From the NCBI RefSeq assembly GCF_017115045.1, contig NZ_JABXKK010000094.1, positions 1 to 64,000 of the forward strand: 64,000 nucleotides of DNA, in the 5' to 3' direction. Positions 36,283 through 46,378 of this stretch are shown in pieces (position 1 is the first letter of the stretch; each line of letters opens with the position of its first letter). The notes under the pieces are model-generated. The model was not told the origin of the DNA and made no database searches. It worked only from the letters and a program-made list of their open reading frames with translations. The DNA comes from Nostoc sp. NMS8. Lineage in GTDB: Bacteria > Cyanobacteriota > Cyanobacteriia > Cyanobacteriales > Nostocaceae. The position numbers and the translations under genes are program-made.

Positions 36283-36483
36283 ATGCAACTTAGTTATCTA
36301 CCGCTTGCTTGGCTCAAGAACATTGAGCAGTCCATTGTCAAAAAACAGTTGATTGTGAAGCTAGACACACCTCTGCCGCAAATCCTGGCATTGATGAAAA
36401 TAGCGATCGCCTCCATGCGATCGAGTTGTACAGCCTTTTTCAGGATAGTCCCGCAAGTGGAAGGCAACTCATGTCAGGCATAA
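36283..36483 (+). CDS. short ORF, probable N-terminal CBS-domain remnant
   Basis: A 66-codon frame, MQLSYLPLAWLKNIEQSIVKKQLIVKLDTPLPQILALM..., resembling the start of cyanobacterial multi-domain sensors that begin with a CBS domain (VxxDTPLxxVxALM). It ends after only half of a CBS repeat. It overlaps the start of the REC-GGDEF gene by 13 bases in another frame, so it could act as a leader ORF. It may be a decayed fragment; confidence is low. Confidence 0.4.
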   Translation: MQLSYLPLAWLKNIEQSIVKKQLIVKLDTPLPQILALMKIAIASMRSSCTAFFRIVPQVEGNSCQA

Positions 36484-37499
36484 GCCCATTTCCTCTTTCT
36501 ACTAAGCAACCGCCACTGATTCTAGTGGCTGATGATGACAAGACCATGCGCGTATTGTTGCGTAAAGCGATGGAACAAGAAGGTTATCGCGTGATCGAGG
36601 TCAATGATGGCAAGCAATGTTTAGATGCTTATGAGACCATCAAACCAGATATAGTTTTGCTAGATGCTGTCATGCCTGTAATGGATGGCTTTACCTGCTG
36701 TAAGCACTTGCTCCAGATTGCTAGGAATAATTTAATATCAGCCCTTGCAAACTTTGATAGTGACTCGGCCCTTAACAATACGGTTATATCCAAGATATGG
36801 GAGCGCACTCCCATTTTGATGATCACATGCTTGGATGATGAGGATTCCGTAAACCGTGCTTTTGACGCCGGCGCAACTGATTATGTTACTAAGCCAATTC
36901 ACTGGCCTGTATTGCGCCAGCGATTACGCCGACTGTTACAGCAAGCGCAAGTATACAAACAATTAGAGGCGGCAAACGAAGCTTTGCATCACCTGGCCAA
37001 TGTAGATGGCTTAACTGAGTTGGCTAATCGTCGCCGCTTTGACGATTATCTCAATACTCAGTGGATTAATCTCGCACAAGAGGGATCTCCTCTGTCGATG
37101 ATCTTGTGTGATATCGACTTTTTTAAGTTTTATAACGATAGATATGGCCATCCAGCTGGGGATGTCTGTTTACAAAAGGTGGGTGCTGTCTTAAGTCTTA
37201 AGGCACAAAAACATCAGGATTTAGTAGCGCGTTATGGTGGCGAAGAATTTGCTGTGATTATGCCATACACTCCTGCATCTGGCGCACTTCACGTTGCTGC
37301 AACGATACAAGCGGGAATCAAAGATTTGCAAATTGTTCATGACGGATCTCTGGTGAGTGAGCATGTCACCTTAAGTATGGGCGTGGCAACTCTTGTCCCC
37401 ACTTGGGAATCCTCACCTTCGGATTTGATTGTCCTGGCAGATAAAGCACTGTATCAAGCAAAGGCCGGGGGGCGCGATCGCTTTGTCTCAAGTACTTAA
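36471..37499 (+). CDS. REC-GGDEF diguanylate cyclase response regulator
   Basis: A 343-aa two-domain regulator making c-di-GMP. The receiver domain has acidic DDD, phosphorylatable Asp65 (VLLDAVMPVMDG) and Lys in VTKPIHWP, with a ~25-residue insertion (NLISALANFDSDSALNN...) between them. The GGDEF domain (about 180-340) has the active-site GGEEF at residues 256-260. The product-inhibition site five residues upstream reads K-H-Q-D instead of R-x-x-D, so feedback control may be weakened. ATG 36471 follows a GGAAGG ribosome-binding site; an earlier TTG (36426) is also open. It is convergent with sasA. Confidence 0.92.
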   Translation: MSGISPFPLSTKQPPLILVADDDKTMRVLLRKAMEQEGYRVIEVNDGKQCLDAYETIKPDIVLLDAVMPVMDGFTCCKHLLQIARNNLISALANFDSDSALNNTVISKIWERTPILMITCLDDEDSVNRAFDAGATDYVTKPIHWPVLRQRLRRLLQQAQVYKQLEAANEALHHLANVDGLTELANRRRFDDYLNTQWINLAQEGSPLSMILCDIDFFKFYNDRYGHPAGDVCLQKVGAVLSLKAQKHQDLVARYGGEEFAVIMPYTPASGALHVAATIQAGIKDLQIVHDGSLVSEHVTLSMGVATLVPTWESSPSDLIVLADKALYQAKAGGRDRFVSST

Positions 37500-37551
37500 T
37501 TGTCATTTGTCATTTGTGAATGACCAAGCCCTAATGCCCCATACCCAATGA

Positions 37552-38739
37552 CTAAGAAGGATAAACTGGTAGTGTGAAGTGAAACCATGCTCCGTTATTG
37601 GGGGCAGAGTCTACCCAAATTTGGCCATAGTGTGCTAAGACGATACGTTGGCATAGACAAAGACCAATGCCATAACCTTCTGTACCTTCATCCCGTTGCA
37701 GGCGGAAGTGGTTTTCAAAGATGCGATCGCGATTCTCTACAGGAATACCAGGCCCATTATCACCAATACTAAACTGAACTTTTTGAGTAGTGCGGTGTAG
37801 TCCAGCAATGCTAATCTTGCCACCTTCTGGGGTGTATTTGATGGCATTATCCAACAGATTTACTAGCACTTGCCGGATACGTTCTGGGTCAGCATAGACA
37901 TAAGGTAAGTCACTGGGAATATCCGTTTCTACCTCTTGGGATTTGGCAGTATAGCGATCGCACAATTCTTCTAGTACATCTATACACAGTTTACCTAGCT
38001 GTACTTTTTGTGGTAAAATTGGAAACTCTATATCTTTGCCACGACCTACCTGCAAAAGGTCGGCAATCATCCGATCGATAACCTTAGTTTGATTACGGGC
38101 TTGTTTTAAGAGATGTGCGGTCAAGGATGGTTTGAGGCGTTGAAATTGCCCTGTATCTAAATTGTAGTTAGATTGAAGAGTTTCTATGGCGATCGCGGCA
38201 GCAGTTAGCGGATTGCGGAGATCGTGCGCCAGCATTGCAATCACCCGATCTTTAAACTGTAACTGCTCTTGGAGGTTATCTTTTTCCTGTTTCAAGCGAA
38301 AAATTTCGTCTGAGAGTCGGATTAGTTCAGCAGAAACAGCAACAGAACGGATAGTAGATTTGGGTGATGTAGCCCTTGCAGTATCATCTATACGTTCTTG
38401 TAAGTCTTCTTGTAATTTTAAATAGGCGTCTACAGCAGCTTGCCAGCGAGGCCACCAGTTTTTCAATTGCGCTATGATATTACTCCCAGCTAAAACCTGT
38501 CGTGGTTCGGGATGGATTTTGATTAAAGCTGGCGTTGCTACTAATTTGAAGTGTTCTGCTAAGTAAGGTTGTTGTCCAACATCAATAGTTTGAAGTTCAA
38601 AACTATACTCAGCCTGCAATTCTTTTAAGTAAGCACGTATTCGCTGTACCTGTTGGCGGGACTTGGGGCGTCCATCGACGAACAGCAGCAGTTGGAGTGG
38701 AGCCTCAGAATGAATCGGCTGATCCTGGGAAACTTGCAT
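37552..38739 (-). CDS. sasA: SasA, circadian clock output histidine kinase
   Basis: A 395-aa sensor kinase. The N-terminal KaiB-like thioredoxin-fold domain (about residues 14-105, LLLFVDGRPKSRQQVQRIRAYLKEL) binds KaiC; a coiled linker follows, then HisKA with AMLAHDLRNPLTA (His172) and HATPase_c (LLDNAIKYTPEGG, IGDNGPGIP, GYGIGLCLC). SasA autophosphorylates under KaiC control and phosphorylates RpaA. ATG 38739 is preferred to TTG 38766. No kai gene is in the window. The REC-GGDEF gene ends 52 bases away, convergently, so they are not co-transcribed. Confidence 0.95.
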   Translation of the reverse strand: MQVSQDQPIHSEAPLQLLLFVDGRPKSRQQVQRIRAYLKELQAEYSFELQTIDVGQQPYLAEHFKLVATPALIKIHPEPRQVLAGSNIIAQLKNWWPRWQAAVDAYLKLQEDLQERIDDTARATSPKSTIRSVAVSAELIRLSDEIFRLKQEKDNLQEQLQFKDRVIAMLAHDLRNPLTAAAIAIETLQSNYNLDTGQFQRLKPSLTAHLLKQARNQTKVIDRMIADLLQVGRGKDIEFPILPQKVQLGKLCIDVLEELCDRYTAKSQEVETDIPSDLPYVYADPERIRQVLVNLLDNAIKYTPEGGKISIAGLHRTTQKVQFSIGDNGPGIPVENRDRIFENHFRLQRDEGTEGYGIGLCLCQRIVLAHYGQIWVDSAPNNGAWFHFTLPVYPS

Positions 38740-40538
38740 GTAATCGTGTTTCAGCACTGGTAACAACCCGGTGACGCTTTACAGAAAGTAAAATGGACTG
38801 ACGGTTGTCGATGGTCGTTGTTTTTCTTCTTAATATATATTTTAGATTTTCATACTCCTATCCGATCTGCATTTTTGACATCAGATACATCTTTTTCAGC
38901 CTTTTGCTTAACTTCATCTCCAAGAAACACCCAAGCCCCTTGAATATAAGTCTTAATTTGCCCTGAATTAAAAATTTTCGCCAGAGTTAGCAGGTGAAAA
39001 CGTTATTACTATGTCAAATCGGTTAGTGAAGCAGCTTGTCAATTCGAGTACTTGCTTTGAATAAGCAATCACCCAAGTAAACACAGATGCTAATTGTATC
39101 TAATTTATCAGGAAGCTGTTAACTGTTCAGACCAATTTTGTAGAGGGTTTTCTCAACCGCCAATGCATTCGATGAAGTGTCTTTTTTGCCTGCCTTTACC
39201 TGATCCTACTAATGATTGGTAAAACAGCCATAGCTAACTGCGTACTGCCTCTATAACTTGCGAAGCACACCTTATGCCCAGCTTTGTCCTTTAAAAACTC
39301 CCATCCTTCCCAGAAGAAGAGGGGATGGGTTATCTGAGGAAAAGTTTTAGATAACATAGAGGCGATGCCTACGTCGGTAAATTACGCACTTTTAAAGAAA
39401 GCACTCACTGCTTTCGAGGCTGTCAAGAAACTCTTGACAATAGCATAAGTAGTATTTTCTCCAGAAAATCAATTTAGAGATACTAGGAAAACTGCTGCGA
39501 CACTCAGCTACTTTGCTTATTACCCCAGTCGCCAAGAATAATGAACTTACGCTAAGTTTCTGGAATTGCTTAACATTGGCATTTTCCAGATATTGCCTTA
39601 CTCAGCTTACCATCGTTAGATGAATAATTTCCAAAATTGATTATAAGCCAGGTTAGCGAACTTAATTTCCCCTTCTTGGGTGAGGCTAGGGGGCTTTAGT
39701 CATAGTCTATCACTTCAGTTGCTTGGCGTAGGCTTTGCCCGCCGTAGGCATCGCATTACAACTAGTGCATCTGGAACCAGATTAAAGCTAGTTATCCACT
39801 CTAGCAATGGAATATTTAGATAACTCTCTAAAAAATTGCAAAGGGCGCGACCTATTGATTCACAATCTAGTATTGATCAGTTCGTAGTCGGCGGCTTTCG
39901 CCTTGATCTAAGAACTAAACTTTTTCCGAACTCCCAAATCATAAAACTCTTATCTAGCAAGTATTTCAGGTTTATTTATTTTTTTTCCAAAAATGTTAGT
40001 TTTCCAGAATTTTAGGGAATTCTATAAATAAGCATGGGAATTATAAAAACCTAATGGCTGTAAAACAAAGACAATACGGTAGCTTTTGCTACCGTTTACT
40101 CATTTTTAGAGATATTATCTTCACCAATATAGACATTTACGAAGAAGACGCCGCAAGTTGGTAGTGTCTTTTGGTGATCTAAAAAATAGGACTTACGCAA
40201 ACAGTAGCCGAAGTCCCAATTTTATGATGTGTGGTAGTGGCATTCAGGAGTGCTGAGTAAATAAGTGAGATTCCCCATTCGGAACGGGCTAAGGGAACTC
40301 CAAGAAATAAATTATCCAATATTGTGGGGTGAGCAACATGAGTGCCCAGTCCACAATATGGCTATCGTGTCGCCCACCCCACAGGATTTAATTGGATATT
40401 TTTTTATTTGGAAGTCCCTAAACCTTAGCTATCCGGGAACGGAACTGTTTTGCCCAATGCCCAATGCCCTATTCCCTATTCCCACTTAATGAACAGTCTG
40501 CGCTAGGGTAGGAATTGAAACTCAATTTGTGATTTCCT
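38740..40538. other. 1.8-kb region without recognisable genes
   Basis: I find no credible coding frame. Small hairpins are present: TGTCAAGA/TCTTGACA near 39421-39440 and ACGGTAGC-TTTT-GCTACCGT at 40076-40095. A GGCGTAGGCTTTGCCCGCC repeat lies at about 39725, a TAGGACTTACGCAAA repeat near 40188, and a GGGGTGAGCAACATGAG palindrome at 40315-40400. It may host unannotated RNA genes, but none of the standard bacterial RNAs is recognisable here. Confidence 0.5.
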
Positions 40539-41939
40539 GTGCTTCCCTGCAAACGTCCAGCTGTATTTCTAATTTGGGCTGTTCTACTCACTTCCTTAAC
40601 AGCCTGTGCTAATAGTCCAGTCGCCAAAAACCTAGAAGAATCTTTGGCGGCAGATCCGAAGCTGCAAAGCAATCCAGTTGTCTTTGGAGAATCTCAGGTT
40701 AACCAGCCAAAAGCACAGCAAAACCAGTCAACAGTTCAGTTACCAGCTGATTTTCCTAAAGATATTCCCCTATATTCCAATGCCAAACTAGAGGAAGTTA
40801 CACCTGCTAGCAGTTCAGAAAGTAAAATCTCAACTCGTTGGTTGAGTTCTGACCCCAGCAACTTTATTGCTAGCTTTTATCGCAGCCAGTTTCAAGCAAA
40901 TAACTGGCAGATTTTGCAACAGCCAACAGATGATGCAGGGGGCGCTTTTGAGGCACGTCGTAACGATTTGCTGTTGAAGATTTCCATTCAGCCTAAATCA
41001 GTTACTAACGCCACACCGAATCAACCCCAAACGGCTACTGAATTACTGATTGATTACGTACCCAATAGTGCTGCGACGGCACAACCTACCCTAACTACAA
41101 ATGCTAGCGAAACTACTAACGCTATTTCTCCTCAACCAGGAAATCCCCAGTTCATTGGCCCAATACCACCTGCAAACTTAGCAGCACAGACACCAAGTAC
41201 GGTTAATAACCAAATAATCCCAACAGCAACACCTGAATCTCAGGTATTCAACGATCTGAATAAAGTACCGCAAGAATGGCGGCAACATATTCAAGACTTG
41301 GCTACATTAGGTATTTTGTCTTTAGAGCCAAAGACAACTAAAAGCAACTCTACTATCAGTACTACTAAACAGTTTGAACCGAGTAAAATCGTTACACATC
41401 GGGAATATGCCCGTTGGCTAATTGCTGCTAACAATGCTATGTATGCCAGCAATCCAGCTAAACAAATTCGCTTGGCATCAGAAAGTACTCAACCAGCTTT
41501 CAGTGATTTATCGGCAAAAGACCCTGATTTTCCTGCTATTCAGGGATTAGCGGAAGCTGGATTAATTCCCAGTCATTTGTCTGGAGACTCTACAGTAGTT
41601 TTGTTTCGTCCTGATGCACCCCTAACGCGGGAACAGTTACTACTGTGGAAATTACCCCTAGATACTCGCCAAGCTTTACCCTCTGCTAACTTAGATACAG
41701 TCAAACAAACCTGGGGTTTCCAAGATGCAGTGCGAATTGACCCCAAGGCTTTAAGAGCAGTGTTGGCTGATTACCAAAATAGCGAACAATCGAATATTCG
41801 GCGGGTGTTTGGTTATACGACTCTGTTTCAACCCAAAAAATCAGTAACACGTGCTGAGGCTGCTATGGCTTTGTGGTACTTTGGCACTCAGGGTGAGGGT
41901 GTATCGGCTGCTGAGGCTGTGAAGTTAAAGAGAAGTTAA
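40539..41939 (+). CDS. SLH-domain lipoprotein
   Basis: A 466-aa envelope protein. The signal segment FLIWAVLLTSLTAC ends in a lipobox with a Cys. A variable Gln/Asn/Thr-rich region follows (about residues 40-230), and the C-terminal half carries S-layer homology motifs (HIQDLATLGIL...VTHREYARWLIAANN; FSDLSAKDPDFPAIQGLAEAGLI; LTREQLLLWK), with a further one near KKSVTRAEAAMALWYFG. SLH modules anchor proteins to cell-wall glycans, so this is probably an outer-envelope or wall-associated protein. It starts at GTG 40539. Function unknown. Confidence 0.85.
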   Translation: MLPCKRPAVFLIWAVLLTSLTACANSPVAKNLEESLAADPKLQSNPVVFGESQVNQPKAQQNQSTVQLPADFPKDIPLYSNAKLEEVTPASSSESKISTRWLSSDPSNFIASFYRSQFQANNWQILQQPTDDAGGAFEARRNDLLLKISIQPKSVTNATPNQPQTATELLIDYVPNSAATAQPTLTTNASETTNAISPQPGNPQFIGPIPPANLAAQTPSTVNNQIIPTATPESQVFNDLNKVPQEWRQHIQDLATLGILSLEPKTTKSNSTISTTKQFEPSKIVTHREYARWLIAANNAMYASNPAKQIRLASESTQPAFSDLSAKDPDFPAIQGLAEAGLIPSHLSGDSTVVLFRPDAPLTREQLLLWKLPLDTRQALPSANLDTVKQTWGFQDAVRIDPKALRAVLADYQNSEQSNIRRVFGYTTLFQPKKSVTRAEAAMALWYFGTQGEGVSAAEAVKLKRS

Positions 41940-42438
41940 AAAGCAGTTAGTTTAGCCTAAACATAAAAGTGAGCAATTACAACCTTTTAGGTAGTAAATT
42001 TTGCTATTTCTTTGTAAAATCCCGATTTTTGATGAAGAAAATGTAAATCTAAGTATTTTCAGAGTTTTTATCTGTGTTTGATGAATTTTTGAGGCATAGT
42101 TAAGTATAATAACGCAGAATAGCTCAATAAAGGTACTTAGTTTTGAATTTGGGATTGAGGATTAGGGACTGGGACGATTTTGATGGGGATTCAAACCCCA
42201 ACCAAATTGGGAAAAATAATCTTTCCCAATCCCCAGTACCCAGTACCCAGTCCCGGAGCGCCTATTACTCACCTTCTTGCTGTGCTGTACCACTTCGTAG
42301 AACCAAGCTACAGCGTCTCGTAGAGAAGTTGAGGAATCCTCGGCGCGATCCATTGAAGTAACTCAAAGGACAATTTGTCAGACTATCGCCCTTTTATCAC
42401 TTTTCAGCAGACCAAAAAATACCACGGATAAAACAAAT
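41940..42438. other. spacer with G-rich heptamer-like repeats
   Basis: AT-rich to 42130, then a G/C-rich STRR-like block (GGGATTGAGGATTAGGGACTGGGACG...CCCAGTACCCAGTCCC) at about 42140-42260. It carries no recognised gene. The promoter of the esterase gene should lie within 42360-42438. Confidence 0.5.
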
Positions 42439-43485
42439 ATGAAAAAACAAGCTGTCGCAGTCGGATTTGTTCTATTTTCTTTCATGTTGCCGACCAAAGC
42501 CTCGGCTGCGAGTTTCGATCAGCTTTATGTATTTGGCGATAGTCTTTCCGATACAGGTAATATATACAATGCTAGCGGTCAAACATATCCTCCAAGCCCA
42601 CCTTACTTTGAAGGACGTTTTTCCAATGGGCCAAACTGGGTGGATTATCTTGGAAATCAACTAGGATTACACCCCACTTTAGTAACTGATATAAATTTCA
42701 CTACTATTCCTCCCACACCAATTCCTACTCAAGGGATAAACTTCGCTTTCGGTGGTGCTACCTCTGGTTTAGATAACGCTGTCTTTCCCAATCAAAATTT
42801 ACCGGGAGTACTTAAACAAGTCTCTGGCTTTGCTGGAATTCTGCAAGCAAATAATCAAACTGCCGATCCAAATGCACTTTATACATTATGGGCAGGTGCG
42901 AATGATTTCCTTTTTGTTAATCCTGGAGACTCGGCTACGCCAATCAGTAATATATCCCAGGCGTTGAATACTCTGGTAGGGATCGGCGCGAAAAATATTG
43001 TGGTATTTAACTTGCCAGATTTAGGACAGCTACCAGGGGCTAATAAAGATGGTCGCAACCCTATAACTCTTAGTAATTCGGCTAGTGCGTTTAACTTAGG
43101 TTTAGCACAAACTGTAAGCGGTTTGAGTCAAAACCCTAATCTCAACATTACTTATATTGATACTAATTCTTTATTTAGTCAGGCAAGCACATTCGGTTTT
43201 ACAAATGTAACTGAGTCTTGTCTAGATAGGCTAGATATATGTAATCCAGCTAACAACAATTTTCTCTTTTGGGACGATTTCCACCCAACAACCGCTGGTC
43301 ATAAGGTGATAGCAGAAACGGTATTGGCGGCAATTGAGGCTAAGTCTGTTCCTGAACCCTCAATAAACTTGGGGATTTTAGCTCTTGGTGCTTTTGGTGC
43401 GGTAGGAGTGTTGAAGCGTCAACAAAAAAATTCAGCAGTCCGGGTTATAGATGTGCAATTTTCTCATATAACAGTTAAAAACTAA
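42439..43485 (+). CDS. secreted GDSL/SGNH esterase with PEP-CTERM anchor
   Basis: A 348-aa extracellular hydrolase. A signal peptide (KKQAVAVGFVLFSFMLPTKASA) precedes the GDSL block FGDSLSDTGN (Ser35). INFAFGGATSG supplies the oxyanion Gly, WAGANDF the Asn, and WDDFHPTTAGH the catalytic Asp and His. The C-terminus holds VPEPSINLGILALGAFGAVGVLKRQQ, a PEP-CTERM sorting signal with a hydrophobic helix and basic tail, so the protein should be processed by an exosortase and exported. The substrate (lipid, ester or polysaccharide acetyl) is unknown. Confidence 0.92.
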   Translation: MKKQAVAVGFVLFSFMLPTKASAASFDQLYVFGDSLSDTGNIYNASGQTYPPSPPYFEGRFSNGPNWVDYLGNQLGLHPTLVTDINFTTIPPTPIPTQGINFAFGGATSGLDNAVFPNQNLPGVLKQVSGFAGILQANNQTADPNALYTLWAGANDFLFVNPGDSATPISNISQALNTLVGIGAKNIVVFNLPDLGQLPGANKDGRNPITLSNSASAFNLGLAQTVSGLSQNPNLNITYIDTNSLFSQASTFGFTNVTESCLDRLDICNPANNNFLFWDDFHPTTAGHKVIAETVLAAIEAKSVPEPSINLGILALGAFGAVGVLKRQQKNSAVRVIDVQFSHITVKN

Positions 43486-43843
43486 ACTAATCGATGTGAG
43501 ATTGCGATCGCTTATTTCAAATTATTGAAGAATAGGTTATGCACCATTCCTCTAGTGGTGCAGAAGCCGAAACTAATCAGTTGTTGATGTAAAAGTTTGC
43601 GGCTTCTGGTGCATAGCTTGCCGCAGTAGGCATTGCCTCAATAATATTATTGTGAAAATTCCAGGGAAATTTTAGGGATTATTTCTTTGTGGCGTTTCGA
43701 GAAGAGTAAAACCATATTCATCACTGTTAGGATTACTTTGATTAAGTTGTACTAATAGTACAGTCATGATTCCTGTAACATTTGGCAGCTAATCTTTTTT
43801 GCAAAAAATAATAATTTTTTGATATGGAAAAACTAATTATTTC

Positions 43844-43879
43844 AGAACCCCAACTTTTTTAAGAAAGTTAGGGTTTTGA
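43844..43879 (-). terminator. hairpin after the porin remnant
   Basis: CAGAACCCCAACTTT with AAAGTTAGGGTTTTG forms an imperfect ~13-bp stem with a short loop just beyond the minus-strand porin stop. It is probably the old terminator of that gene. The region 43486-43843 shows nothing else. Confidence 0.55.
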
Positions 43880-43890
43880 GACAATATTAT

Positions 43891-45584
43891 TTATATCTTG
43901 AACGTAGTTCTAACTACTCCCACAAAAATGTCCCCATTCTGTTCATTGTGATTTGGTGCTGTCAGCCAAATTAAACCAGGAGTAATACTGATATTCTTAT
44001 TGATTTGATACCGATAAAACCCTTCAATGTGAAATCCCGTATCTGGGTCACGAGGAGGTAAGCCTGATAACTCTCCTGAAGAACCAGTCAATTTAGGCTG
44101 CATCCCGATGATAACTCCTCCCAAATTACCCGGATCGGAATTATCTTTACCTTTATCAGGGAAGGCTAGGGCGTGTCATCAATTAAGCCAAATGACAGAA
44201 GCAGCCAGATAAATTGCACCCAAAAAGTTGGTAGCGCGTTTATCGTAGCGCGTCGCAATCGCTCGATACTGCTTGAGTTTGGCAAAAAAGTTTTCAATCA
44301 GATGACGAGCTTTGTACAAATCCCGGTCATAGTCACGAGGTCTAGTACGGTTGCGTTTTGGAGGAATCACTGGTGTTTTCCCCTGTGCTTGAAGTCGCTC
44401 AATCACTCGCTCATTGGCATCATAGCCTTTATCTGCCAGTACTGTATCCGCTACAACGGTTTTTTTATTGTCTTTTTTACACATAGGATAGTATATAATC
44501 TGCCCCAATGCACCATAGCCACTATTAAATAAGCCGCTAACAGGGTTGTTAGTATTTTTTGCAAGATAAGCCATTTCTAGTTTGATATTTCGACTCGGCT
44601 TATAAGTGACTCCGATACCTGTATCTCCACCCAAACGGAAAATCGGACTGTATCGACCATAGCGAGAAATAGCACCATCCGCATCACTTTTTAGAGGATT
44701 AATAACATCCCAATCATCGAAGTAAGTATTAGAGCCTGTAGCAATAAGAATTTTAACTTGATCGCTGGGTTCATAACTATATTCCAGCTTACTGACAAAA
44801 ACATCATTAGTTGAATTATTGCCAGATTGAAAACTTAAACGAGCATCATTTCCGGGTGTAATCGGATTAATAACATTACTCGCCTGAATTCGTACATTCA
44901 ATTTATCTTTTGGAAACTTAACTTTCGGATTTGTAAAGCTGGCTTTAAAGTTTAGGCGCAACCTAGTAGAAAATGTGAGTTTGCTATCATCTCTATTCCC
45001 ACTCCGGCTAGCATCACCAAAGGCATCTGTAGCAGCAAATATTAACTGACTATCGACGAGTTTTGTGGTTGTAGAAAACTGTTGTCCTTCTAGCTGTTCA
45101 GCACGTGCTTCCAAAGTATCAACTCTACCCCACAAGGTAGCGAGTTCTGTTACAAATTCTTCTTGCAATTTTTGTAAAGTCGCTAAATCTCCTTTGTTAA
45201 CCATCCCTGTGATATCAGTATTAATTATTTGGTTAACTTTGTCTAAGCAGGCGTTTAATGCAGTAGCAAACTCAAAGCGAGTCATGGCGCGATTCCCTTT
45301 AAACTCGCCATCTGGGTATCCAGCAATACAGCCATAACCTCAACTAAAGACTGTAACGCTTGAAATGCCCAGTCAGTCGGTTGTACATCAGAAAGCTGAT
45401 TAACTAAAGTGACTGGTGCAGAATCCAGTTGAGCATATCGATTAACTTTCTGAAGGTAATCAGGGCTTTTGTCAGTTGTTAAAAATCCTAGTGAATCTTC
45501 AGCTTGAACCTTGGTAAAGGTAGGCAGCACCAAAATCAAAATAGCAGGAACTAAGCTCAGAGAAGCTCTGAAAAAATTAAACAT
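43891..45584 (-). pseudogene. disrupted SLH porin (iron-uptake-porin/OprB-like)
   Basis: One porin gene in three parts. 45584-45282 encodes a signal peptide and start of the SLH domain (LSDVQPTDWAFQALQSLVE), then a one-base deletion near 45343 shifts the frame (expected ERYGCIAGYPDGEFKGNRAMTRFEF). 45285 downwards continues the SLH end, a coiled coil (LEARAEQLEGQQFSTTTKL) and the beta-barrel start. At about 44475 the barrel is replaced by an IS5-type transposase end, so the frame reads porin fused to transposase up to 44179. The barrel's last strands resume at 44170-43891 (ALAFPDKGKDNSDPG...VGVVRTTFKI). More than 100 porin codons are missing, so no working porin is made. Confidence 0.87.
44171..44475 (-). 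mobile_element. 3' remnant of an IS5-family transposase
   Basis: The last ~95 codons encode ADTVLADKGYDANERVIERL ... NRTRPRDYDRDLYKARHLIENFF ... RYDKRATNFLGAIYLAASVIWLN, the C-terminal DDE part (the Glu region YKARHLIENFF) of an IS5-type transposase. Its 3' terminal inverted repeat, GGCGTGTCATCAA, is right at 44171-44183 after the stop codon. The other IS end is absent; the junction with the porin (near 44455-44475) has lost the transposase N-terminal half. So an insertion was followed by deletion. Confidence 0.85.
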
Positions 45585-45919
45585 ATTTTGATCCTGACAA
45601 TAATTATTTTTGCATAAACCTAAAATTACTGTTTTTTTAATACAGAATATGCAAGACTCTTAACATCAAAAAAATAATTAAGTTAAATTTATATAATTTT
45701 ACCATGAGGCTTTATTTATTAAGATATCAGAAATCCGATTTGATTTTTTCAAAACCCTGCACACATTAAGCAAGAGGCAACTAATCTTTCGCTATTGCCT
45801 GCTTCCACGAGTAAGTTCAAAAATCAAATAATAGCCCTATATCAACTATTGATTTTACAAGTATTTAGCAAAATGCTTGATTTATGTCAAACTTGAATAT
45901 TGAGCAATAATTTTATCAA
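45585..45919. other. AT-rich spacer upstream of porin pseudogene
   Basis: About 335 bases, very AT-rich (45620-45720), with no coding frame or repeat I recognise. The promoter of the former porin gene should be near 45600-45700. Confidence 0.45.
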
Positions 45920-45991
45920 AGCCGATGATGGGATTTGAACCCACGGCCTGCTGATTACGAATCAGCTGCTCTACCACTGAGCCACATCGGC
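45920..45991 (-). tRNA. tRNA-Thr (anticodon CGU)
   Basis: The reverse complement is a 72-nt tRNA: acceptor GCCGAUG/CAUCGGC, discriminator U, D arm GCUC/GAGC, anticodon stem GCUGA/UCAGC with loop UUCGUAA, giving CGU for codon ACG, and T arm GUGGG/CCCAU. CCA is not encoded. Next gene downstream on the opposite strand starts 34 bases away. Confidence 0.93.
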
Positions 45992-46024
45992 GTACACAAT
46001 CTAAGAGTATAACATGATTTAATC

Positions 46025-46318
46025 ATGGTGGATCAAAATCGCAAAAATCGTCTTAACCCCGAACAATACGCCAGCCTCAAAGCAGAAATAGCCGCTCCTT
46101 ATCGGGGCTTCCGACAATTTTTCTATATTGCTTTCGGTGCTTCTGGTTCACTCGGTGCATTCGTCTTTTTCTTCCAAGTGCTTGCCGGACGCAATATTGA
46201 GAGCGCTTTGCCTAATTTAGCTCTTCAAGTAGGAATAGTTGCTCTAATGGTTTTCCTTTGGCGCTGGGAACAGCGTCGGCAACAACGCCCCCAATCAGGT
46301 AAAAATCCTAATTCCTGA
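46025..46318 (+). CDS. DUF3493-like membrane protein
   Basis: A 97-aa protein with a polar N-terminus (LNPEQYASLKAEIAAPYRGFRQF) and two transmembrane helices (about residues 34-56 and 68-84), followed by a basic tail. LKAEIAAPYRGFRQFFYIAFGASG matches the DUF3493 family found in cyanobacteria and plastids, related to photosystem assembly factors. The precise role is unknown. Confidence 0.8.
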   Translation: MVDQNRKNRLNPEQYASLKAEIAAPYRGFRQFFYIAFGASGSLGAFVFFFQVLAGRNIESALPNLALQVGIVALMVFLWRWEQRRQQRPQSGKNPNS

Positions 46319-46378
46319 AGGGAGAAATTTTGGCTGGTTAATTTTTAGAGGATGTCTGAGAAGTATCAAATATTTCTT

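Noticed and set aside
40265..40489. 74-codon frame within the spacer before the SLH lipoprotein
   Set aside because: It contains STRR-like and palindromic repeats and no ribosome-binding site; probably chance.
42143..42361. 72-codon and overlapping minus-strand frames at the STRR-like block
   Set aside because: They are translations of repeat DNA (GGGATTG/CCCAGTA units).
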